NCBI GenBank assembly: GCA_036172665.1
Contig: CM069873.1
Location: forward strand, 41,944,001 to 42,008,000
DNA: 64,000 nt
From: Prosopocoilus inquinatus
Lineage: Eukaryota > Arthropoda > Insecta > Coleoptera > Lucanidae
Direction of reading: 5' to 3'
Shown here: one piece after another, positions 29,301-42,658 of the stretch
Numbering within the stretch: the stretch's first letter is position 1
Layout of the letters: every line of letters begins with the position of its first letter
Notes under the pieces: model-generated
Seen by the model: only the letters and a program-made list of their open reading frames with translations
Databases searched by the model: none
What the model was told of the DNA's origin: nothing
Translations under genes and position numbers: made by a program

Positions 29301-30679
29301 TATCATGTTATTTGACGTTTGGATGGACTCCAGTAACTCTGATGTGAGATACAAATTTCTCGGACGCAGCAGAAGCTGGAAATAGTTTTGAACGAAACAA
29401 CACGTACTAGCGTTGTTCCTGTGATGTATCTAATCGATCCTTACTTATCTACTATGTTATTTGGCGTTTCGATGGACTCCAGTAACTTTGATGTGAGATA
29501 CGAAATTGTCGGACGCAGCTGAAGCTGGAAATAGTTTCAAACGAAACAACACGCATGAACGTTGTTCCTGTGATGTATCTAATCGATCCTTACTCATCTA
29601 TCATGTCATCTGGCGTTTCGATGGACTCCAGTAACTTTGATGTGAGATACGAAGTTCTCGGACGCAGCTGAAGCTGGAAATAGTTTTAAACAAAACAACA
29701 CGCATTAGCGTTGTTCCTGTGCTGTATCTAATCGATCCTTACTTATCTATCATGTTATTTGACGTTTCGATGGACTCTAGTAACTCTGATATGAGATACG
29801 AAGTTTTTGGACGCAGCGGGAGCTGGAAATAGTTTTAAACGAAGCAAAACGTATTAGCGTTGTTCCTGTGATGTATCTAATCGATCCTTACTCATCTATC
29901 ATGTTATTTGACGTTTGGATGGACTCCGGTAACTTTGATGTGAGATACGAAGTTCTCGGACGCAGCTGAAGCTGGAAATAGTTTTAAACGAGACAACATG
30001 CATTAGCGTTGTTCCTGTGCTGTATCTAATCGATCCTAACTTATCTATCATGTTATTTGACGTTTCGATGGACTCTAGTAACTCTGATATGAGATACAAA
30101 GTTTTCGGAAGCAGCAGAAGCTGGAAATAGTTTTGAACGAAACAACACGTATAAGCGTTGTTACTGTGATGTATCTAATCGATCCTTACTTATCTAACAT
30201 GTTATTTGACGTTTGGATGGACTCCAGTAAGTCTGATGTGAGATAAAAAGATTTCGGACGCAGCAGAAGCTGGAAATAGTTTTGAACGAAACAACACGTG
30301 TTAGCGTTGTTAATGTGATGTATCTAATCGATCCTTACTTATCTACTATTTTATTTGACGCTTCGATGGACTCCAGTAACTCTGATGTGAGATACAAAGT
30401 TCTCGGACGCAGCAGAAGCTGGAAATAGTTTTGAAAGAAACAACACGTATTAGCGTTGTTCCTGTGATGTATCTAATCGATCCTTACTCATCTATCATGT
30501 TATTTGACGCTTGGATGGACTCCAGTAACTCTGATGTGAGATACAAATTTCTCGGACGCAGCAGAAGCTGGAAATAGTTTTGAACGAAACAACACTTACT
30601 AGCGTTGTTCCTGTGATGTATCTAATCGATCCTTACTTATCTACTATGTTATTTGGCGTTTCGATGGACTCCAGTAACT
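20386..30679. repeat. Mosaic satellite with 1-bp-deleted monomers and a 1190-bp HOR
   Basis: 20386 to about 22051 copies 2748-4413. From 22140 on, three variants with 1-bp deletions appear: CCTTACTATCTACTATG, TATTAGAGTTTTCC and GAGATAAAAGATTTC. A block of eight monomers at 26411-27600 recurs from 27601 to about 28560 at a spacing of 1190 bp (8 x 149 minus 2). A similar eight-monomer spacing (1192 bp) links 29899-30099 to 31091-31291. No gene is seen. Confidence 0.7.
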
Positions 30680-33600
30680 TTGATGTGAGATACGAAGTTG
30701 TCGGACGCAGCTGAAGCTGGAAATAGTTTTAAACGAAACAACACGCATGAACGTTGTTCCTGTGATGTATCTAATCGATCCTTACTCATCTATCATGTCA
30801 TCTGGCGTTTCGATGGACTCCAGTAACTTTGATGTGAGATACGAAGTTCTCGGACGCAGCTGAAGCTGGAAATAGTCTTAAACAAAACAACACGCATTAG
30901 CGTTGTTCCTGTGCTGTATCAAATCGATCCTTACTTATCTATCATGTTATTTGACGTTTCGATGGACTCTAGTAACTCTGATATGAGATACGAAGTTTTT
31001 GGACGCAACGGGAGCTGGAAATAGTTTTAAACGAAGCAACACGTATTAGCGTTGTTCCTGTGATGTATCTAATCGATACTTACTCATCTATCATGTTATT
31101 TGACGTTTGGATGGACTCCGGTAACTTTGATGTGAGATACGAAGTTCTCGGACGCAGCTGAAGCTGGAAATAGTTTTAAACGAGACAACACGCATTAGCG
31201 TTGTTCCTGTGCTGTATCTAATCGATCCTAACTTATCTATCATGTTATTTGACGTTTCGATGGACTCTAGTAACTCTGATATGAGATACAAAGTTTTCGG
31301 AAGCAGCAGAAGCTGGAAATAGTTTTGAAAGAAACAACACGTATAAGCGTTGTTACTGTGATGTATCTAATCGATCCTTACTCATATATCATGTTATTTG
31401 ACGTTTCGATGGACTCTAGTAACTCTGATGTGAGATACGAAGTTTTTGGACGCAGCAGGAGCTGGAAATAGTTTTAAACGAAACAACACGTATTAGCGTT
31501 GTTCCTGTGATGTATCTAATCGATCCTTACTCATCTATCATGTTATTTGACGTTTGGATGGACTCCAGTAACTCTGATGTGAGATACAAAGTTCTCGGAC
31601 GCAGCAGAAGCTGGAAATAGTTTTGAACGAAACAACACGTATTAGCGTTGTTCCTGTGATGTATCTAATCGATGCTTACTCATCTATCATGTTATTTGAC
31701 GTTTGGATGGACTCCAGTAACTCTGATGTGAGATACAAATTTCTCGGACGCAGCAGAAGCTGGAAATAGTTTTGAGCGAAACAACACGTATTAGCGTTGT
31801 TCCTGTGATGTATCTAATCGATCCTTACCATCTACTATGTTATTTGATGTTTCGATGGACTCCAGTAACTCTGATGTGAGATACGAAATTTTCGGACGCA
31901 GCAGAAGCTGGAAATAGTTTTAAACGAAGCAACACGTATTAGAGTTTTCCTGTGATGTATCTAATCGATCCTTACTCATCTATCATGTTATTTAGCGTTT
32001 CGATGGACTCTGGTAACTCTGATGTGAGATACGAATTTCTCGGACGCAGCAGAAGCTGGAAATAGTTTTGAGCGAAACAACACGTATAAGCGTTGTTACT
32101 GTGATGTATCTAATCGATCCTTACTTATCTAACATGTTATTTGACGTTTGGATGGACTCCAGTAAGTCTGATGTGAGATAAAAGATTTCGGACGCAGCAG
32201 AAGCTGGAAATAGTTTTAAACGAAACAACACGCATTAGCGTTGTTCCTGTGATGTATCTAATCGATCCTTACTTATCTACTATGTTACTTGACGTTTCGA
32301 TGGACTCCAGTAACTCTGATGTGATATACGAAATTTTCGGACGCAGCAGAAGCTGGAAATAGTTTTAAACGAAACAACACGCATTAGCTTTGCTCTTGTG
32401 ATGTATCTGATCGATCCTTACTCATCTATCATGTTATTTGGCGTTTCGATGGACTCTAGTAACTCTGATGTGAGATACGAAGTTTTTGGACGCAGCGGGA
32501 GCTGGAAATAGTTTTAAACGAAGCAACACGTATTAGCGTTGTTCCTGTGATGTATCTAATCGATCCTTACTCATCTATCATGTTATTTGACGTTTGGATG
32601 GACTCCGGTAACTCTGATGTGAGATACAAAGTTTTCGGACGCAGCAGAAGCTGGAAATAGTTTTGAACGAAACAACACGTGTTAGCGTTGTTCCTGTGAT
32701 GTATCTAATCGATCCTTACTCATCTATCATGTTATTTGGCGTTTCGATGGACTCCGGTAACTCTGATGTGAGATACGAAGTTTTCGGACGCAGCAGAAGC
32801 TGGAAATAGTTTTGAACGAAACAACACGTACTAGCGTTGTTCCTGTGATGTATCTAATCGATCCATACTTATCTACTATGTTATTTGGCGTTTCGATGGA
32901 CTCCAGTAACTTTGATGTGAGATACGAAGTTGTCGGACGCAGCTGAAGCTGGAAATAGTTTTAAACGAAACAACACGCATTATCGTTGTTCCTGTGATGT
33001 ATCTAATCGATCCTTACTCATCTATCATGTCATTTGGCGATTCGACGGACTCCAGTAACTCTGATGTGAGATACGAAGTTCTCGGACGCAGCTGAAGCTG
33101 GAAATAGTTTTAAACGAAACAACACGCATTAGCGTTGTTCCTGTGATGTATCTAATCGATCCTTACTCATCTATCATGTTATTTGGCGTTTCGATGGACT
33201 CTAGTTACTCTGATGTGAGATACGAAGTTCTCGGACGCAGCAGAAGCTGGAAATAGTTTTAAATGAAACAACACTCATTAGCGTTGTTCCTGTGATGTAT
33301 CTAATCGATCCTTACTCATCTATCATGTTATTTGGCGTTTCGATGGACTCTAGTTACTCTGATGTGAGATACGAAGTTCTCGGACGCAGCAGAAGCTGGA
33401 AATAGTTTTAAATGAAACAACACTCATTAGCGTTGTTCCTGTGATGTATCTAATCGATCCTTACTCATCTATCATGTTATTTGACGTTTCGATGGTCTCT
33501 AGTAACTCTGATGTGAGATACGAAGTTTTTGGACGCAGCAGGAGCTGGAAATAGTTTTAAACGAAACAACACGTATTAGCGTTGTTCCTGTGATGTATCT

Positions 33601-36600
33601 AATCGATCCTTACTCATCTATCATGTTATTTGACGTTTCGATGGACTCCAGTAACTCTGATGTGAGATACGAAGTTGTCGGACGCAGCTGAAGCTGGAAA
33701 TAGTTTTAAACGAAACAACACGCATGAACGTTGTTCCTGTGATGTATCTAATCGATCCTTACTCATCTATCATGTCATCTGGCGTTTCGATGGACTCCAG
33801 TAACTTTGATGTGAGATACGAAGTTCTCGGACGCAGCTGAAGCTGGAAATAGTCTTAAACAAAACAACACGCATTAGCGTTGTTCCTGTGCTGTATCAAA
33901 TCGATCCTTACTTATCTATCATGTTATTTGACGTTTCGATGGACTCTAGTAACTCTGATATGAGATACGAAGTTTTTGGACGCAACGGGAGCTGGAAATA
34001 GTTTTAAACGAAGCAACACGTATTAGCGTTGTTCCTGTGATGTATCTAATCGATACTTACTCATCTATCATGTTATTTGACGTTTGGATGGACTCCGGTA
34101 ACTTTGATGTGAGATACGAAGTTCTCGGACGCAGCTGAAGCTGGAAATAGTTTTAAACGAGACAACACGCATTAGCGTTGTTCCTGTGCTGTATCTAATC
34201 GATCCTAACTTATCTATCATGTTATTTGACGTTTCGATGGACTCTAGTAACTCTGATATGAGATACAAAGTTTTCGGAAGCAGCAGAAGCTGGAAATAAT
34301 TTTGAAAGAAACAACACGTATAAGCGTTGTTACTGTGATGTATCTAATCGATCCTTACTCATATATCATGTTATTTGACGTTTCGATGGACTCTAGTAAC
34401 TCTGATGTGAGATACGAAGTTTTTGGACGCAGCAGGAGCTGGAAATAGTTTTAAACGAAACAACACGTATTAGCGTTGTTCCTGTGATGTATCTAATCGA
34501 TCCTTACTCATCTATCATGTTATTTGACGTTTGGATGGACTCCAGTAACTCTGATGTGAGATACAAAGTTCTCGGACGCAGCAGAAGCTGGAAATAGTTT
34601 TGAACGAAACAACACGTATTAGCGTTGTTCCTGTGATGTATCTAATCGATGCTTACTCATCTATCATGTTATTTGACGTTTGGATGGACTCCAGTAACTC
34701 TGATGTGAGATACAAATTTCTCGGACGCAGCAGAAGCTGGAAATAGTTTTGAGCGAAACAACACGTATTAGCGTTGTTCCTGTGATGTATCTAATCGATC
34801 CTTACTATCTACTATGTTATTTGATGTTTCGATGGACTCCAGTAACTCTGATGTGAGATACGAAATTTTCGGACGCAGCAGAAGCTGGAAATAGTTTTAA
34901 ACGAAGCAACACGTATTAGAGTTTTCCTGTGATGTATCTAATCGATCCTTACTCATCTATCATGTTATTTAGCGTTTCGATGGACTCTGGTAACTCTGAT
35001 GTGAGATACGAATTTCTCGGACGCAGCAGAAGCTGGAAATAGTTTTGAACGAAACAACACGTATAAGCGTTGTTACTGTGATGTATCTAATCGATCCTTA
35101 CTTATCTAACATGTTATTTGACGTTTGGATGGACTCCAGTAAGTCTGATGTGAGATAAAAGATTTCGGACGCAGCAGAAGCTGGAAATAGTTTTAAACGA
35201 AACAACACGCATTAGCGTTGTTCCTGTGATGTATCTAATCGATCCTTACTTATCTACTATGTTACTTGACGTTTCGATGGACTCCAGTAACTCTGATGTG
35301 ATATACGAAATTTTCGGACGCAGCAGAAGCTGGAAATAGTTTTAAACGAAACAACACGCATTAGCTTTGCTCTTGTGATGTATCTGATCGATCCTTACTC
35401 ATCTATCATGTTATTTGGCGTTTCGATGGACTCTAGTAACTCTGATGTGAGATACGAAGTTTTTGGGCGCAGCGGGAGCTGGAAATAGTTTTAAACGAAG
35501 CAACACGTATTAGCGTTGTTCCTGTGATGTATCTAATCGATCCTTACTCATCTATCATGTTATTTGACGTTTGGATGGACTCCGGTAACTCTGATGTGAG
35601 ATACAAAGTTTTCGGACGCAGCAGAAGCTGGAAATAGTTTTGAACGAAACAACACGTGTTAGCGTTGTTCCTGTGATGTATCTAATCGATCCTTACTCAT
35701 CTATCATGTTATTTGGCGTTTCGATGGACTCCGGTAACTCTGATGTGAGATACGAAGTTTTCGGACGCAGCAGAAGCTGGAAATAGTTTTGAACGAAACA
35801 ACACGTACTAGCGTTGTTCCTGTGATGTATCTAATCGATCCATACTTATCTACTATGTTATTTGGCGTTTCGATGGACTCCAGTAACTTTGATGTGAGAT
35901 ACGAAGTTGTCGGACGCAGCTGAAGCTGGAAATAGTTTTAAACGAAACAACACGCATTATCGTTGTTCCTGTGATGTATCTAATCGATCCTTACTCATCT
36001 ATCATGTCATTTGGCGATTCGACGGACTCCAGTAACTCTGATGTGAGATACGAAGTTCTCGGACGCAGCTGAAGCTGGAAATAGTTTTAAACGAAACAAC
36101 ACGCATTAGCGTTGTTCCTGTGATGTATCTAATCGATCCTTACTCATCTATCATGTTATTTGGCGTTTCGATGGACTCTAGTTACTCTGATGTGAGATAC
36201 GAAGTTCTCGGACGCAGCAGAAGCTGGAAATAGTTTTAAATGAAACAACACTCATTAGCGTTGTTCCTGTGATGTATCTAATCGATCCTTACTCATCTAT
36301 CATGTTATTTGGCGTTTCGATGGACTCTAGTTACTCTGATGTGAGATACGAAGTTCTCGGACGCAGCAGAAGCTGGAAATAGTTTTAAATGAAACAACAC
36401 TCATTAGCGTTGTTCCTGTGATGTATCTAATCGATCCTTACTCATCTATCATGTTATTTGACGTTTCGATGGTCTCTAGTAACTCTGATGTGAGATACGA
36501 AGTTTTTGGACGCAGCAGGAGCTGGAAATAGTTTTAAACGAAACAACACGTATTAGCGTTGTTCCTGTGATGTATCTAATCGATCCTTACTCATCTATCA

Positions 36601-37203
36601 TGTTATTTGACGTTTCGATGGACTCCAGTAACTCTGATGTGAGATACGAAGTTGTCGGACGCAGCTGAAGCTGGAAATAGTTTTAAACGAAACAACACGC
36701 ATGAACGTTGTTCCTGTGATGTATCTAATCGATCCTTACTCATCTATCATGTCATCTGGCGTTTCGATGGACTCCAGTAACTTTGATGTGAGATACGAAG
36801 TTCTCGGACGCAGCTGAAGCTGGAAATAGTCTTAAACAAAACAACACGCATTAGCGTTGTTCCTGTGCTGTATCAAATCGATCCTTACTTATCTATCATG
36901 TTATTTGACGTTTCGATGGACTCTAGTAACTCTGATATGAGATACGAAGTTTTTGGACGCAACGGGAGCTGGAAATAGTTTTAAACGAAGCAACACGTAT
37001 TAGCGTTGTTCCTGTGATGTATCTAATCGATACTTACTCATCTATCATGTTATTTGACGTTTGGATGGACTCCGGTAACTTTGATGTGAGATACGAAGTT
37101 CTCGGACGCAGCTGAAGCTGGAAATAGTTTTAAACGAGACAACACGCATTAGCGTTGTTCCTGTGCTGTATCTAATCGATCCTAACTTATCTATCATGTT
37201 ATT
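30680..37203. repeat. 2977-bp (20-monomer) higher-order repeat, 2.2 copies
   Basis: The rare AGTCTTAAAC variant recurs at 30874, 33851 and 36828, a spacing of exactly 2977 bp. Three 1-bp deletions per unit account for 20 x 149 minus 3. Copies run about 30680-33656, 33657-36633 and 36634-37203 (partial). Copies one and two differ at only scattered positions by eye. Confidence 0.85.
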
Positions 37204-37528
37204 TGGCGTTTCGATGGACTCTAGTTACTCTGATGTGAGATACGAAGTTCTCGGACGCAGCAGAAGCTGGAAATAGTTTTAAATGAAACAACACTCATTA
37301 GCGTTGTTCCTGTGATGTATCTAATCGATCCTTACTCATCTATCATGTTATTTGGCGTTTCGATGGACTCTAGTTACTCTGATGTGAGATACGAAGTTCT
37401 CGGACGCAGCAGAAGCTGGAAATAGTTTTAAATGAAACAACACTCATTAGCGTTGTTCCTGTGATGTATCTAATCGATCCTTACTCATCTATCATGTTAT
37501 TTGGCGTTTCGATGGACTCTAGTTACTC

Positions 37529-40500
37529 TGATGTGAGATACGAAGTTCTCGGACGCAGCTGAAGCTAGAAATAATTTTAAACGAAACAACACGCATTAGC
37601 GTTGTTCCTGTGCTGTATCTAATCGATCCTTACTCATCTATAATGTTATTTGACGTTTCGATGGACTCTAGTAACTCTGATGTGAGATACGAAGTTTTTG
37701 GGCGCAGCAAGAGCTACAAATAGTTTTAAACGAAGCAACAAGTATTAGCGTTGTTCCTGTGATGTATCTAATCGATCCTTACTCATCTATCATGTTATTT
37801 GACGTTTGGATGGACTCCAGTAACTCTGTTGTGAGATACAAAGTTTTCGGACGCAGCAGAAGCTGGAAATAATTTTGAACGAAACAACACGTATTAGCGT
37901 TGTTCCTGTGATGTATCTAATCGATCCTTACTTATCTACTATGTTACTTGACGTTTCGATGGACTCCAGTAACTCTGATGTGATATACGAAATTTTCGGA
38001 CGCGGCAGAAGCTGGAAATAGTTTTAAACGAAACAACACGCATTAGCTTTGTTCTTGTGATGTATCTGATCGATCCTTACTCATCTGTCATGTTATTTGG
38101 CGTTTCGACGGACTCTAGTAACTCTGATACGAGATACGAAGTTTTTGGACGCAGCGGGAGCTGGAAATAGTTTTAAACGAAGCAACACGTATTAACGTTG
38201 TTCCTGTGATGTATCTAATCGATCCTTACTCATCTATCATGTTATTTGACGTTTGGATGGACTCCGGTAACTCTGATGTGAGATACAAAGTTTTCGGACG
38301 CAGCAGAAGCTGGAAACAGTTTTGAACGAAACAACACGTATTAGCGTTGTTCCTGTGATGTATCTAATCGATCCTTACTCATCTATCATGTTATTCGACG
38401 TTTCGATGATCTCTAGTAACTCTGATGTGAGATACGAAGTTGTCGGACGCAGCTGAAGCTGGAAATAGTTTTAAACGAAACAGCACGCATTAGTGTTGTT
38501 CCTGTGATGTATCTAATCGATCCTTACTCATCTATCATGTCATTTGGCGTTTCGATGGACTCCAGTAACTTTGATGTGAGATACGAAGTTCTCGGACGCA
38601 GCTGAAGCTGGAAATAGTTTTAAACGAAACAACACGCATGAACGTTGTTCCTGTGATGTATCTAATCGATCCTTACTCATCTATCATGTCATCTGGCGTT
38701 TCGATGGACTCCAGTAAATTTGATGTGAGATACGAAGTTCTCGGACGCAGCTGAAGCTGGAAATAGTCTTAAACAAAACAACACGCATTAGCGTTGTTCC
38801 TGTGCTGTATCTAATCGATCCTTACTTATCTATCATGTTATTTGACGTTTCGATGGACTCTAGTAACTCTGATATGAGATACGAAGTTTTTGGACGCAGC
38901 GGGAGCTGGAAATAGTTTTAAACGAAGCAACACGTATTAGCGTTGTTCCTGTGATGTATCTAATCGATACTTACTCATCTATCATGTTATTTGACGTTTG
39001 GATGGACTCCGGTAACTTTGATGTGAGATACGAAGTTCTCGGACGCAGCTGAAGCTGGAAATAGTTTTAAACGAGACAACACGCATTAGCGTTGTTCCTG
39101 TGCTGTATCTAATCGATCCTAACTTATCTATCATGTTATTTGACGTTTCGATGGACTCTAGTAACTCTGATATGAGATACAAAGTTTTCGGAAGCAGCAG
39201 AAGCTGGAAATAGTTTTGAACGAAACAACACGTATAAGCGTTGTTACTGTGATGTATCTAATCGATCCTTACTCATATATCATGTTATTTGACGTTTCGA
39301 TGGACTCTAGTAACTCTGATGTGAGATACGAAGTTTTTGGACGCAGCAGGAGCTGGAAATAGTTTTAAACGAAACAACACGTATTAGCGTTGTTCCTGTG
39401 ATGTATCTAATCGATCCTTACTCATCTATCATGTTATTTGACGTTTGGATGGACTCCAGTAACTCTGATGTGAGATACAAAGTTCTCGGACGCAGCAGAA
39501 GCTGGAAATAGTTTTGAACGAAACAACACGTATTAGCGTTGTTCCTGTGATGTATCTAATCGATGCTTACTCATCTATCATGTTATTTGACGTTTGGATG
39601 GACTCCAGTAACTCTGATGTGAGATACAAATTTCTCGGACGCAGCAGAAGCTGGAAATAGTTTTGAGGGAAACAACACGTATTAGCGTTGTTCCTGTGAT
39701 GTATCTAATCGATCCTTACTATCTACTATGTTATTTGATGTTTCGATGGACTCCAGTAACTCTGATGTGAGATACGAAATTTTCGGACGCAGCAGAAGCT
39801 GGAAATAGTTTTAAACGAAGCAACACGTATTAGAGTTTTCCTGTGATGTATCTAATCGATCCTTACTCATCTATCATGTTATTTAGCGTTTCGATGGACT
39901 CTGGTAACTCTGATGTGAGATACGAATTTCTCGGACGCAGCAGAAGCTGGAAATAGTTTTGAACGAAACAACACGTATAAGCGTTGTTACTGTGATGTAT
40001 CTAATCGATCCTTACTTATCTAACATGTTATTTGACGTTTGGATGGACTCCAGTAAGTCTGATGTGAGATAAAAGATTTCGGACGCAGCAGAAGCTGGAA
40101 ATAGTTTTAAACGAAACAACACGCATTAGCGTTGTTCCTGTGATGTATCTAATCGATCCTTACTTATCTACTATGTTACTTGACGTTTCGATGGACTCCA
40201 GTAACTCTGATGTGATATACGAAATTTTCGGACGCAGCAGAAGCTGGAAATAGTTTTAAACGAAACAACACGCATTAGCTTTGCTCTTGTGATGTATCTG
40301 ATCGATCCTTACTCATCTATCATGTTATTTGGCGTTTCGATGGACTCTAGTAACTCTGATGTGAGATACGAAGTTTTTGGACGCAGCGGGAGCTGGAAAT
40401 AGTTTTAAACGAAGCAACACGTATTAGCGTTGTTCCTGTGATGTATCTAATCGATCCTCACTCATCTATCATGTTATTTGACGTTTGGATGGACTCCGGT

Positions 40501-42658
40501 AACTCTGATGTGAGATACAAAGTTTTCGGACGCAGCAGAAGCTGGAAATAGTTTTGAACGAAACAACACGTGTTAGCGTTGTTCCTGTGATGTATCTAAT
40601 CGATCCTTACTCATCTATCATGTTATTTGGCGTTTCGATGGACTCCGGTAACTCTGATGTGAGATACGAAGTTTTCGGACGCAGCAGAAGCTGGAAATAG
40701 TTTTGAACGAAACAACACGTACTAGCGTTGTTCCTGTGATGTATCTAATCGATCCATACTTATCTACTATGTTATTTGGCGTTTCGATGGACTCCAGTAA
40801 CTTTGATGTGAGATACGAAGTTGTCGGACGCAGCTGAAGCTGGAAATAGTTTTAAACGAAACAACACGCATTATCGTTGTTCCTGTGATGTATCTAATCG
40901 ATCCTTACTCATCTATCATGTCATTTGGCGATTCGACGGACTCCAGTAACTCTGATGTGAGATACGAAGTTCTCGGACGCAGCTGAAGCTGGAAATAGTT
41001 TTAAACGAAACAACACGCATTAGCGTTGTTCCTGTGATGTATCTAATCGATCCTTACTCATCTATCATGTTATTTGGCGTTTCGATGGACTCTAGTTACT
41101 CTGATGTGAGATACGAAGTTCTCGGACGCAGCAGAAGCTGGAAATAGTTTTAAATGAAACAACACTCATTAGCGTTGTTCCTGTGATGTATCTAATCGAT
41201 CCTTACTCATCTATCATGTTATTTGGCGTTTCGATGGACTCTAGTTACTCTGATGTGAGATACGAAGTTCTCGGACGCAGCAGAAGCTGGAAATAGTTTT
41301 AAATGAAACAACACTCATTAGCGTTGTTCCTGTGATGTATCTAATCGATCCTTACTCATCTATCATGTTATTTGACGTTTCGATGGTCTCTAGTAACTCT
41401 GATGTGAGATACGAAGTTTTTGGACGCAGCAGGAGCTGGAAATAGTTTTAAACGAAACAACACGTATTAGCGTTGTTCCTGTGATGTATCTAATCGATCC
41501 TTACTCATCTATCATGTTATTTGACGTTTCGATGGACTCCAGTAACTCTGATGTGAGATACGAAGTTCTCGGACGCAGCTGAAGCTAGAAATAATTTTAA
41601 ACGAAACAACACGCATTAGCGTTGTTCCTGTGCTGTATCTAATCGATCCTTACTCATCTATAATGTTATTTGACGTTTCGATGGACTCTAGTAACTCTGA
41701 TGTGAGATACGAAGTTTTTGGGCGCAGCAAGAGCTACAAATAGTTTTAAACGAAGCAACAAGTATTAGCGTTGTTCCTGTGATGTATCTAATCGATCCTT
41801 ACTCATCTATCATGTTATTTGACGTTTGGATGGACTCCAGTAACTCTGTTGTGAGATACAAAGTTTTCGGACGCAGCAGAAGCTGGAAATAATTTTGAAC
41901 GAAACAACACGTATTAGCGTTGTTCCTGTGATGTATCTAATCGATCCTTACTTATCTACTATGTTACTTGACGTTTCGATGGACTCCAGTAACTCTGATG
42001 TGATATACGAAATTTTCGGACGCGGCAGAAGCTGGAAATAGTTTTAAACGAAACAACACGCATTAGCTTTGTTCTTGTGATGTATCTGATCGATCCTTAC
42101 TCATCTGTCATGTTATTTGGCGTTTCGACGGACTCTAGTAACTCTGATACGAGATACGAAGTTTTTGGACGCAGCGGGAGCTGGAAATAGTTTTAAACGA
42201 AGCAACACGTATTAACGTTGTTCCTGTGATGTATCTAATCGATCCTTACTCATCTATCATGTTATTTGACGTTTGGATGGACTCCGGTAACTCTGATGTG
42301 AGATACAAAGTTTTCGGACGCAGCAGAAGCTGGAAACAGTTTTGAACGAAACAACACGTATTAGCGTTGTTCCTGTGATGTATCTAATCGATCCTTACTC
42401 ATCTATCATGTTATTCGACGTTTCGATGGTCTCTAGTAACTCTGATGTGAGATACGAAGTTGTCGGACGCAGCTGAAGCTGGAAATAGTTTTAAACGAAA
42501 CAGCACGCATTAGCGTTGTTCCTGTGATGTATCTAATCGATCCTTACTCATCTATCATGTCATTTGGCGTTTCGATGGACTCCAGTAACTTTGATGTGAG
42601 ATACGAAGTTCTCGGACGCAGCTGAAGCTGGAAATAGTTTTAAACGAAACAACACGCA
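37529..42658. repeat. 4020-bp (27-monomer) higher-order repeat containing a fourth 20-monomer copy
   Basis: 37529-38638 and 41549-42658 match at a spacing of 4020 bp, sharing GGGCGCAGCAAGAGCTAC, CTCTGTTGTGAG and GATACGAGATACG. Between them, about 38593-41547 is another copy of the 2977-bp unit (AGTCTTAAAC at 38765, 13 monomers after 36828). One higher-order unit therefore sits inside a larger one. Confidence 0.75.

Noticed and set aside
29899..30099. 66-codon - strand open frames at 29899, 31091, 34068 and 38982
   Set aside because: They are the same satellite monomer pair copied by HORs. Their near identity reflects DNA homogenisation, not protein selection.
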